DNA of 36,479 nucleotides, from NCBI GenBank assembly GCA_002104985.1, contig MCGO01000306.1, positions 1 to 36,479 on the forward strand, written 5' to 3'. This document shows, piece by piece, positions 11,079 through 20,932 of the stretch (position 1 is the stretch's first letter; the number at the start of each line of letters is the position of its first letter). The notes below the pieces were generated by a model. The model was given only the letters and a program-made list of their open reading frames with translations. It made no database searches and was not told the DNA's origin. The DNA is from Rhizoclosmatium globosum (taxonomy: Eukaryota; Chytridiomycota; Chytridiomycetes; Chytridiales; Chytriomycetaceae). A program made the translations under genes and the position numbers.

Positions 11079-11971
11079 ATGAGTACTTTCCCTGCCATTG
11101 CTGGACCATATTTGTCCAGGCAAAAGATTCGACAAGACTCTGCAAACTTTGAAAGGCTGGTCAGAGCCCATTTTGGAATGTCAACAGCCACGTGTGAGGA
11201 AATATGGCAAGAGTTGATTGCTTCAAACCTAATCATACCATCAAAAAGAAGCATTTATTGTGGACACTCTTTTATTTGAAGGTGTAATCTTTGATTGATG
11301 TATCAGCTTCAAAATTTGGTGTCACTGCTCCAACATGGCCGAAGTGGGTAGAATTGACACTCAACAGCTTATCTGAATTAAATTTAGTAAGAGCCGTTGT
11401 TGAAATCAAACATTACTGACTTGTTTTAGATTCACTTGAATGATAGGTTTGAGAATTGGTATTCTCTGTTGCTTTCTTGTTACATTGACGGAGTGCACCG
11501 CTATGCAGAAGAACGGAGGCCAATGTACAGAGGTGATTACAGTCATAAATTGAACCATGCTGGCTGGGATTTTGAAGTTGCTACTGCACTTGGTACATCA
11601 AAAATTGTTCACATTGCTGGTGGTGTTCCTGCTGGTGACTAGCCCGACTTGAAATTAGCCCGTGAAACATTGGTCCCCCGACTTCTCCCAAATGAGACAG
11701 TTGCAGCAGATAAAGGATATAGGGAACAGCAGGGAAATGGAAACTTTATCACTCCGGTTGTCAATGAATGAAATGACCCTTTGGTTGATGCACATAATCA
11801 AGTTCTCAAGAGGATGGGTGCAAGGCATAAAACTTTCAATAAAAGAATCAGGACTTTCAAATTCTCAAAACGTATCGAGGTGAACTTGAAAAGTCTCTAA
11901 AGATCTTCAAGGTTGTTGCAAATCTGACCCAAATCAAGATGCGTTCTGAACCTCTATATTTGTTCCAGTAA
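11079..11971 (+). pseudogene. Dead DDE_4 (Harbinger/IS5-like) transposase
   Basis: The N-terminal part (RQDSANFERLVRAHFGMS, 11100-11190) and the HLLWTLFYLK segment (about 11250-11280) match the front of PIF/Harbinger-like transposases. After a canonical 43-nt intron (11387-11429) comes the core: CYIDGVHRY (first Asp), YSHKLNHAGWDFEVA, AADKGYR (second Asp) and GARHKTFNKRI, where relatives I know carry Glu in an ARHET-type motif and this copy has Lys. The end (ANLTQIKMRSEPLY) fits the family C-terminus. In-frame stops at 11640-11642 (TAG), 11772-11774 (TGA) and 11898-11900 (TAA), plus frame changes near 11250 and 11900, show it is inactive. I did not find terminal repeats. Confidence 0.75.
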
Positions 11972-12064
11972 GATTAAATAAGAATAAATTCTATATAATT
12001 ATGTGTTTTTTTTCTCATCTTCTTGCAAGAAAAGGCAATATCAGGCCTGGAACAACAAAGAACA

Positions 12065-12410
12065 AGGCCACAAACTGACAATATACTTCAGCAGTGAAGC
12101 TCCCAGTCACTACAGAAAATTGGATATCAACACTATGCATCAGCTGCTTCCAGGGCAATCTATCTGAGATAAACCCTTTTGGAGTAAAACTTGAACTGTT
12201 GGTTACTTACAAGATGCGTACCTTCAGTGCCAGAGACAAGCATTAATGAACACACCACACTGCATCCACACCAAACAAAAGCAAAAGACAACCATCCATC
12301 GAGGAGGACAGTTCTGGGAGGTGAATTTAGATCAAGGAGAAGATGCCCGGTTCAAAGAGCGTCTCCAAGCTGGTTGCATACTTTTGATTGGTTGTGTGAG
12401 AAGCTAGAGG
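12065..12410 (+). pseudogene. Unidentified coding relic
   Basis: Two adjacent + frames look protein-coding: one contains GNLSEINPFGVKLELLVTYK (12155-12215), the next RGGQFWEVNLDQGEDARFK (12300-12355). They are separated by a frame change and stops. No family is recognised. The relic follows the dead Harbinger-like transposase but does not match its C-terminus, so it may be a second gene of that element or an unrelated fragment. Confidence 0.28.
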
Positions 12411-12659
12411 CCTACCTTGCAAACGCCAAGACAGGTAGACGCAAATCTGTTTATTTATGCTTATAGTAATGTAAAGGACAAGGAAACCTGTTCTACACAG
12501 AAAAACAGATGGCAATCACACTTTATTGGTTGTCAACTGGGAGCGCTTATGTGTTGGGCTTAGGTTTGCAGAAAGCACCTTTCATCTGAAAGCAAGTGGT
12601 TGAAGCAATAGTTTTGCAGTTTGAGTCAGATGTTATCCAGTGAATGATTGTGCCTAATA

Positions 12660-13441
12660 GTGTTCATTGACTGTTTCTCAGATGGCCAACCAAGTTGTAC
12701 ACAAAGGTGTGGAATCAAATGGAAAGAGTCTATTTTGCAGAGGATGGACTTGCTGTTTTCTGCCTTTATGCAGTATTGCATTTCAAGTGATGGTTGACAG
12801 ACAAGCTAGTATTCTGTCAGGTCTATTTCCAACAACACTGCTTGGCAACAATACTACAAACAACCCCATGTCAGCTCCAATACTGTTGAATCTCAAATTT
12901 TTGAGGCCATGAACACTGTCAGTACCTCTTCTGGTTACAAAACCAGTTCTATTGCCATGTTGGTTGAATCCAAATCCATCAAAATCAAAGTAATTACCAC
13001 TACCATTCTTACTTCTGGGATTCATGGAGCCTGTTTTCCATCATTGAACATGCTAGAATAGCTGTCATTAAGCCCACCACCAAATAGATTTCAGCTAAAG
13101 ATTTGAAAATGTAGATGACAGTTGTAAAAGGTTGATGGCAGTGGCCAATTGGGAAGTCAAACTCTTCAACAGCAACAGCAAAAATCTAAGAAACTGTGGC
13201 TGTGTCTTAAAGATTAAAAAGTTGATGTTGTTGAAGATTGCGGGAAGAACTTGGCATCAGATTGTGAGTTTCTTGTCTGCACTTGTTTCATCATTTTCAA
13301 GATGGGTTTCCCTGATTCTCTGGCTGGACCAACATAAACTGCAGCGTGGTCTTTGTAAAGTTCATTAGCTTTGTAAAGCTCAGAACTCAAATTGTGGCAA
13401 CTGAGCTGATCAACCCCTGTAACGAACGAGACACAAGTCAT
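12660..13441 (-). pseudogene. Unidentified coding relic, minus strand
   Basis: Short minus-strand frames with protein-like composition succeed one another: ELYKANELYKDHAAVYVG near 13395-13340, and GSGNYFDFDGFGFNQHGNR near 13000-12945. Stops and frame changes lie between them. No motif allows a family call. It shares strand with the decayed gene at 9968-10762, so both could be pieces of one gene split by the transposase insertion; this is conjecture. Confidence 0.25.
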
Positions 13442-15728
13442 GGGCTTAATGGGGGAAAATCAACAGTTAGCATCGCACCACACAAGAGAAGCTACACCTT
13501 GTAAACATATGTTAGATTCGAGAGCTGTGATTCAATTTGATCCCCTGTCATATGGAGCCAGTTGTGACCTTCACATTTTGCCTCAGTTTCAAAGAAGTCT
13601 CTAATGTAACAACTCTGGAGTGACAGAAACAGAGATTAAAAAATGCATTTCCTTTGCTTCTCTCTTCATTACAACTGCATTCACTCTGTCTGCTTCTTTC
13701 ATGATTTTTGGATTTTTTTAGTACATATATTGACCATTTGTCAAGTACCAGACGGTTCTTGCTTACTCAGCATCAGTAAGATGTTTGAAAATCTTTGCAA
13801 TGTCTTTGATTCGCTTTTTCTTAATTTTCGTGCTCCTGCTGTTTCTTTTCCTTTCACGTCTGTTCTTCGACTCTGAGTTTATCTTGTACTTTGTTCACCT
13901 CTTCAGTTGAGCCTCTGCCTTCTTGCAAAGGAACTAAGAAAGTGACATGGTCTTGTTTGTTGTTTTTGTTAAGATTTTTTGTCATTTTTAGTTTATGTTG
14001 CTTCAACTGATGTACTTTTCAAGGTGTTTTGTCCAAAAAGAAAATGGCAGAGAGGGCAGAATATTTTAAGTACGTTTTGGGATTTGAAAACGATTTATAA
14101 AGTCACCTTAAGGCCAGTCACAGTAACCTAGACCCAAAACAACCCAAAAGAAGGCAAAAAACAACAACAAGAGTTTAAAATAAGGAACACATTGTCAACA
14201 CTGTATGGAGCCATTCAGTGGAGATGAACCCACAAGCATATCAGCTCCTACGGTTACAGTCAACAGATAAGAGCCATTGAAATGGTAAACCAACACAAAC
14301 GGGAAGAGGAGTTCTTCTTCAACCTTGACACAATAACAAAGGATAATAGAACAGACCAAGAATACAAACAAAACGCCAACCTATGTATGGTCGGATTAAA
14401 ACAACACTGGCGAATCAGAAAATGAAGTGACCCTAAAAATATCTAGGGACCTCTAATGGTTTTTGACTCTCTCCTCCTCATAGATCTGTATGGCTCAATC
14501 AGAAAATTGAATACAAACTGGACTACAATTTACTTGACAGAATATAAGAAAGGCACTAGTTAGGGTAATACACTCTACATGAGATCAAAACTTACCTCAA
14601 CTACTCTGGCCAAGGGGAAACCCCGAATTTTTGATTAGATCAATAAAAAAATGAATTGATGTGACGGAATTGTGTAAAACAACTGTTGAAAAAAAGTTGC
14701 ACAGAATCGTTAACTGGTTTCAAGTTGTCAAATCCTTTCTCAACAAACTCACTGATGCTCAACTGAAACAACTTTGTTCTATCTATCTACAGTGTTGTCT
14801 TTTGGATAAAACTAATTTTAAATTATGAGAACAGTTATTTTTGTGAAAAGAGAGAGTTGGCGTAAGTTACGACCTACTGTTCAGTATAAATGAGAAGTAT
14901 ATTTGAAGACCATTCCCAGAAAATTTTCTTCCTTCTTTAGAGATGCTCTGAGTTAAGAACCTCCAATAACAACACTCTGAACATATCAGTTGATACCCCA
15001 TTTTAGTGTTCCTCAGTCTTGACACTATTGATGGAAGGGCACGAACAGGAGTGGAACCTCCAACTTAATTTGACTCCCATAAAATCATTGAATTATGTGT
15101 TTAATGTAATACAAAGTACCAAGTCCAAGGTTGGAAGAAATATAATAATAGAAAGGATTTCAAACAATAGAGAAGAGAGAGGATATATATCTTTGACTTG
15201 TAGTGAATTGACAGGTGTGCCTTTTTCTCAATAGAAATATTTGAAACCACACGACATTGGCACAGTCGGAGTTGAAGTGAAGACACGTGAAAACTGATTC
15301 TTGTTGTGGCATTTGCTGATTATGTGATAAGAAAGTCATAACAATCGTGCTTGTTTCAAAATTAAGGATTTAGGCGTTGCTTAGATGGATTTTGAAAATT
15401 CAAGTTGAACATACAAAAGATGGGATTTGTGGATTGATCAACCCAATTACTCAGACCTGAAGAAACACTATTGTGCATGGGACTTTGCTCCGGCACCTCA
15501 GAAACTTTTGTTGAAACCTGCACTTGAAACTCACAAAATGAAATCGCTGCACAAACTCACAGATGCTATTAATACAACTGCAATAGGCACGGGTCCGCCA
15601 TAAAATCAGTGTAGAAGAAACGCCCAAGACAAATTAAAGGTTTCATTCTTGAAGTTGCAAGCAATTTAATACAAGACAGAAAAATGGGTTTTACGTTTTC
15701 CATCATGTTTACTAAGTTACTTTCTTTT
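13442..15728. other. AT-rich gene-poor DNA
   Basis: No gene supported. A basic, Lys/Arg-rich minus-strand relic lies near 13780-13900, and a + frame of about 55 codons near 14270-14430 looks coding but ends at stops. The ABHD-like gene ends at 15729. Confidence 0.4.
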
Positions 15729-17674
15729 TCAGTGTCCAATCAGTTTCCGAGCCCAGCTTTTCTTTGATAACACCCACAATCCAAACACGAGGATTGCAAA
15801 ACGTTGAACAAGTTTTCCCTCTCCAGAAGCGTCACCTGTAATTGATGAAACAAATTGTAGAAGATACAGCAGGAATGGCGAAGAACGCTTTGTGGCTGCG
15901 GATTTTCGCGTTGAAGAAACATGTTGTGGCGACAGTTCTGGTTGCACGCTTTCAACTTTCAAAGCAGTAGGCGTAGTTGAAATTGTCAACTTCACTGGCG
16001 ACCGACTATTGACATTGTCGATCGCAACGTCAAGCTTCCCCTTGACTGGAGACGAAGAACGGCTCTTTGGTTGATGCTGATGCTCAAAAATGACATTGTG
16101 CTTTCCTTTGTAATGCACGTGGCGGGCTGGTCTGAACGAAGGATTCTCAACAAACAAATGCCGTTGAGTGGAAGGGAGTGATTCGTGAGCATCCACAATA
16201 GCTTTGACGTATTGAAGCACTGGTTTGACAAACCAGCGACGGTATCCTTTCCCAAACCCAAAAAGCGATTCAAACCATCCAATATGACCGCCACACTGTT
16301 TGATTAATAGGCATGTTAGGAAAGTGTCAATTCATAGAAAATGGCTTGCCTTTGTCATGGCAAGAACTATGTGTGGGTTTTGAAGGACATCTGCAACAGG
16401 TACAGCGGTATTCAGCGCGATAGGATCGTCTGATGAGTTCAAGAAGAGCATTGGAATTGCCACATCTGGCACATACTGAGCACTTCCACCCATTCTATAG
16501 AATTCATTTACGGATCTGTATCCAAACACGCGACGCGTTAAGTGTTCGTCAAAGTCATGGAGGAACGAGGCCGACTTCACTTTAGTTGGCGAGATTGGTT
16601 CCGATTGGAGCGGAGCCTGTACATCCTTATTTTCAAACATATGAGCGTGTTTGTTGAAAATGTTGATGAGCTCGTGGGTCATGATGCGCGAATAAAATCG
16701 ACCGAGGAATGTTGAATGAAGGAGGTTGATTCCTGTGTCATGATTAGCAAAAATTGAAACAGGAACAGCGCATCTTACCAAGATTAAAGTCATGTGGATT
16801 TGCAACACTGACAGCCGTCAAGAGAGGACAGTTGGAGCCCTCCTCTCCAACATATTTCAAAATGATATTGGCTCCGAGAGAATACCCGATACCAATCAAC
16901 GGACACGTCGAATTCTTGCTTTTAATATGTCTCACAATTAAACGAACATCTTCTGTGTACGAGCCAGCATAGATTTGGGGTGTTGTCAAGGAAAGGTTGT
17001 TGGAGCCGCGGTAATTCAATGCGGCCACTCGATATCCTTGTTCAATGGCTGCAAGCGCTGTCTCACAAATATAAGGCTCGTTGGACCCTCCAGCCAGGCC
17101 ATGGAAAAGAATGATTATAGGCTGGGGAGAAATCAGTTACAATCCAATTCGCTGTAATCGTTCAGAAAAACTCACTGCATCAGGTGTTGGCTCCAAGGGT
17201 GTGGCCCAATCTATAGCCACAAGTCCTCCGTCTGGAAGTGTCAAAACCTCTCTGTTGTGATATCGTTACAAATCAAATCAATATACATATCTGACAAATT
17301 GAAACAATCATCCACCTCTTATAGTCAGGTTTCTTGTATGGCAGTTTACTGATCACACCAGCCGCAGCAGTTTGCAAGTGTCCGTTGAACAGCAGAGGAG
17401 TCGGAGTGAACTTCTTCAAGGCGGGGCATTGTTTTGCAACGATGGAGTGCAACTGAGTTCGAGTCGGTTTCAATTTTAGTTTATCAAAGTGTTTGTCGTT
17501 GTGCAGAATCCCGACAGTTTCACGGGCGTGGTGAAACACAACGTTTGGCGAGCGCTGGCCAATACAGACAAAGTAAAGTGAAACTGCCACGAAACTGACG
17601 AACACAATTGTCCGAATACTGTCGATCAGCGTGTCAATATGCGGAGAGTCGAAAATGAGTTGGGTTGTCTCCAT
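15729..17674 (-). CDS. ABHD1/ABHD3-like membrane alpha/beta hydrolase (Eeb1/Eht1/YheT family)
   Basis: A membrane-anchored serine hydrolase; relatives act as phospholipases or medium-chain acyl/ester-forming enzymes, but the substrate here cannot be read from sequence. Exons 17316-17674, 17177-17251 plus base 17176, 16779-17121, 16350-16732 and 15729-16295 join to 575 aa from ATG 17674. A hydrophobic segment (about residues 22-38) is the likely anchor. FTPTPLLFNGHLQT is the family's entry motif; FHGLAGGS forms the oxyanion region; GYSLGAN (224-230) holds nucleophile Ser226; NSSDDP (358-363) gives the acid; CGGHIGW has catalytic His391. The Ser/Pro-rich tail (about 430-530) is followed by a second hydrophobic stretch near the C-terminus. 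The intron 16296-16349 is GC-AG and must be removed to reach the catalytic His. It shares a 71-bp spacer with the next gene. Confidence 0.9.
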
Positions 17675-17745
17675 ATTTGACGGGTGATTTCTGACAAGCA
17701 GTTTCTTCCATTCTTTCTGTTCTCGAACGCCACCAACAAGTGAAA
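17675..17745. promoter_or_regulatory. Divergent promoter region
   Basis: Only 71 bases separate the two opposite start codons (17674 and 17746), so both promoters and 5' UTRs must fit or overlap here. No clear TATA box is seen. Confidence 0.55.
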
Positions 17746-19458
17746 ATGAGCTGTCCTTTCAGTGGAACCACAGACCCCTTTTCGACGCTTCAAATACCAG
17801 TTCAATACGCTAAGTTGTTCAGTCTTAGCATCGCGCCTTACACTGCCACTCTGACCTACGGGAGTTCCACCCTTGTCCTCTCCGCTTGCAACAACCCAAA
17901 TCCACCAGCAAACTCACTTAAAGTTCCTGTCTCTTTTGTTTCAATAACTGGCGATTCTGTGCTTGGCTTTGTCGAGCGTCTTGGAAAGCTAAACACAGTC
18001 TCCCGAATCGTGAAGGAAGTGGCAACTTCGGCCTGTGCGTTAGGCCTGTCGCAAGCAGCTCTGGCTTCAAATACTTCGGTGTCGAGCGCAACGTTTGGAT
18101 CGGGTGGGATTGATGTGTCTGCCTTGATTGCTCAAGAGGCATCGCCGCTCGCTCGTGCTGACTGGCTTACCTTCTTTGATGCCTTTTACGCATTTCAAGG
18201 AAATAGCCCTTCTGTATTGAAGCAGATTCAGACAAAGTACCAGTGCGTGGCTCAAAAAGTTACTGCGTACAGGAATACCGGTGGCGGTCTCCCAACTGTA
18301 CTAGTTGCTCAAGCAGATTTATCATCAAATAACATTGTTGCTGTTTCGAATCCATCCTTCTGGCGTGTTATACTGACTGACGCAGGTGAATACCAAGTGA
18401 GAGCTGGAAGCATGGAGATGGACAAAGTTCAACACGATGTTCTAGTTACCGATTCTTCAACGATTGGCATATACGTTTTCTGCCAATTGCATTCGGAGAG
18501 CGTTCAATCCACCAAAACCATCGACCAGTAACTAATTTAATATCAATAGGTGCAATCCCACAATTTGCCGTCGACAAATCTACGTTTCTCACACTTGCAA
18601 AGACGGCAGATGTTTTGTTGGAAGTAACTCCGGACTTAGGTGTCAACTTTGACATTGCCCTTTTCTCAAAAGTTTATGGATTGAAAAGTGAAGATCCTGG
18701 GTATCCATTTCTGGGTGGTTTTAATAGTCAAGTATGGCGATATGATAGGAGGACGGCTTCGGGATATGATGGTATGTTTCTTTGAAGGTTCCCTGTCCAG
18801 CATCACACGGTCTTCAAAAATAACACTTTACTGCACAGATTATTTCCAGTCAGGCCCTTCCCAGCCCGATATCCTCCTTCAAGATCTCCTTGAAATATGG
18901 TCTCCAAAGTACAACCCTTCTGCCTCTGTCACACAATCCTATTTTATGCGAAACATTTTTTACGACGCATCGTATCACCAAGTTATGTATTCGGAATGTC
19001 CCGCCGACGCTTCGTTGGTGATCCCAGCTGTTCCCTGCACTGATAGTAACAAATTCTTGCCGTCAATTGGACGTTTCGCTTCAAATAATGCAGGTGGGAG
19101 TGGAGGCAGCTCTGATGGTTCCACAACTGGGACACCAACGCCAAATAATACCAGTGGAAGTGGTGGATTTAACCTGGCTGCACTCGTAGGATCTCTGTTT
19201 GCTGTCGCGCTATTTTTGCTGCTGATATTCTACCTATATCGAAAGTATGGACATCTTGTTGTCACTGGGCCAGGGAATCAGAGCTGGATCCAGGAATCTG
19301 TGCAAAAGCGACGATTCTTTAGGATGGTGGAAGAAGATGAAGACAGATTACAACGTCAAAGTGGTATTGAATTGGAAACGCGTAGGGGACAGGGCAAAGG
19401 AAGAGTAGGCTGGAGAAGAGAGGGTGGCGGAATGCCCGTACTGGATGGGGATGAATAA
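17746..19458 (+). CDS. Single-pass membrane protein with a periplasmic-binding-protein-like (TroA-type) domain
   Basis: Exons 17746-18385, 18550-18771 and 18839-19458 give 493 aa. The first about 370 residues resemble the two-lobe substrate-binding fold of ABC-type binding proteins: a first lobe with VSITGDSVLGFVERLGK, a connecting helix SPLARADWLTFFDAFY, and a second lobe with FWRVILTDAGG and TADVLLEV, then DILLQDLLEIWSPKY and FMRNIFY. A Gly/Ser/Thr linker precedes one transmembrane helix (LAALVGSLFAVALFLLLIFY, about 400-420) and a 70-residue charged tail. Several Cys (CPF, CNN, YQCV, SECP, PCTD) suggest an extracellular domain, yet no signal peptide follows ATG 17746; an upstream exon is hard to fit in 71 bases. 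Ligand (metal, siderophore or other) is unknown. The fold call rests on pattern recognition. Confidence 0.66.
18386..18549 (+). other. Long intron with an open frame (possible retained intron)
   Basis: At 164 nt this is about three times longer than other introns here. GTGAAT at 18386 and AATAG at 18549 are the only pair I found that restores phase into the next exon. The host frame stays open through 145 nt of it to a TAA at 18529-18531, so retention would give a product of about 261 aa ending before the second lobe is complete and before the membrane helix. Confidence 0.6.
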
Positions 19459-19497
19459 TTTAATTGATTGCATTGCATGAGTTTCTGAATGTTGGCT

Positions 19498-20315
19498 TCA
19501 TTTCAATATGTACATATGAACGGGATAATATTCCTTAGGTTCCGTGATAACTCTTCGTTTGGTAACTTGGAAACCTGCTTGTTCGAACATGGATTCAAGT
19601 TCATTTGGTGGTCGTGTTATTGAGTGATCGTGCGTTTCAGCAACACCTCGTTTGCTCACATTTTCCTTGACTCCAATTACGCCGTTGGTCGTAAGTGCAG
19701 CCCTACACCTTTTCAACAGCGCGATTATGTCGTCTGGAAATTAAGAGTCAGAAATCTGAAATCACAAGATTGAGCAGATGAATACCATCCATGAGATGGA
19801 CTAATACCCATTGTATCCATATCATATCGTATCGCCCAATTGCTGGATTGAACTCTTGCAAACCAATTGGAATTAGTTCTTGCACTTTTCCTGACGCCAC
19901 CTCATCTTTCAAGTACGAGTCGCGAGCTTCATCAAGAAACTTTGAATTCTGATCAACTAAATCAACTTTCTCGAAGAACTTGAGGAGAAAGTTCTTGGAT
20001 GCTCGACCAATGCCTGCACCGCAATCTGATCGAGTAATGGATATCAAGAGTGCAGTGTAATAGAAGGATGAATAAATTACCACAAGCATAATTGAGAGAC
20101 ACATTTACGTGATTTTCCAAGAAGTCATTGAAGAAGTGGATGTTTGTGCTGATATCAAGATCTGAGAGATCTCCAAACTCTGTTGCTCCAAAGCCGCCCA
20201 TCATTCCATCAATTGACGCATCAACCGCACTCCAGTAGTTTGAAGCTTGATGGTAGATCGTGGCATATGTGAGCGAGACCAAGAACATCACGAGGACGGT
20301 GGCTCGTTTCCCCAT
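19498..20315 (-). CDS. Protein N-terminal (Xaa-Pro-Lys) methyltransferase, NTMT1/METTL11A type
   Basis: Methylates the alpha-amino group of proteins starting X-Pro-Lys after Met removal (ribosomal proteins in yeast, where the enzyme is Tae1), using SAM. Exons 20081-20315, 19786-20025 and 19498-19733 give 236 aa, close to the family length. Evidence: YWSAVDASIDGMMGGFG near the N-terminus; the SAM motif DCGAGIGR (79-86); the acidic VDLVDQNSKF; GLQEFNP; the family-specific YDMIWIQWVLVHL; then RCRAALTTNGVIGVKENV. Introns 19734-19785 and 20026-20080 are canonical. Odd: after ATG 20315 the first about 20 residues are hydrophobic (TVLVMFLVSL), unlike cytosolic relatives; this might be a membrane anchor or a start set too far upstream, although no other ATG precedes the YHQASNYW motif. 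Divergent from the lectin gene with 78 bp between starts. Confidence 0.92.
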
Positions 20316-20393
20316 CTTTTTTGAAATTGGACTGACGCCTCCCACATTCAGCAATTCTCCAAGAAATCAATCACTATTCCAAAATCCGTTTCG
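20316..20393. promoter_or_regulatory. Divergent promoter region
   Basis: 78 bases between the methyltransferase ATG (20315) and the lectin ATG (20394). No recognisable element was identified. Confidence 0.5.
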
Positions 20394-20874
20394 ATGCTCA
20401 ACAAACCAATTGCTAACGCTCCTCCGTCTGGTTTCGCTGAAGTTACTTGGGCTATTCCGCCAACCATACCTGATGCGCGATGCTCTGTTCCGGGTGGTCC
20501 CAATTTGTTTGCAGGATCAAAAGTCCTTAGTCCCAACGGCAAGTTTTCCCTTGCACTTCAGGTTTGCATCCTATTGATGTTGGATGAAACTGATCCTCGG
20601 CATTCCACAGTATGATGGAAACCTCGTGCTGTACAGGGACTCCACCACAGCTGTTTGGAACACCAAAAGTTACGGTCACCCCGAAATCACTCATTTGGAC
20701 TCTCAGAGTTTGTTTTTGAATGATGTCCACATGAATGCAGTGTGGAAGCCTTTTTACGCTTACGGGGTGAAAGATACTCCAACGCCATCAGGATCAATTC
20801 TTTGTGTTCACAATGACGGGTCTTTGATGGTGTATACAACGGGCGAAAATGCTCAGAAGACTGTTTGGCCTTAG
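20394..20874 (+). CDS. Small bulb-type (B-)lectin domain protein
   Basis: Two exons (20394-20561 and 20611-20874; intron 20562-20610, 49 nt) give 143 aa made almost wholly of one bulb-type mannose-binding lectin domain. Seen motifs: NLFAGSKVLSPNGKFSLALQ, then YDGNLVLYRDSTTAVW, and a last repeat HNDGSLMVYTTG ending in VW. The Q-x-D-x-N-x-V-x-Y carbohydrate pocket reads QYDGNLVLY in the second unit but is degenerate in the last (HNDGSLMVY). There is no signal peptide or membrane helix, so it is probably cytosolic, like comitin-type eukaryotic lectins. The intron falls exactly at the Gln of the sugar-binding motif. Ligand not determinable. Confidence 0.9.
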
Positions 20875-20932
20875 CATATTATAGAAACAATAAAAGTGAC
20901 ATTTGCTTTAATCTGTAAAACCATAAGTGATT

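Noticed and set aside
18386..18531. Treating the open stretch before 18531 as the normal end of the binding-protein gene
   Set aside because: Removing 18386-18549 joins DAG to GAIPQF in phase and continues the second lobe, which fits the fold better than a stop here.
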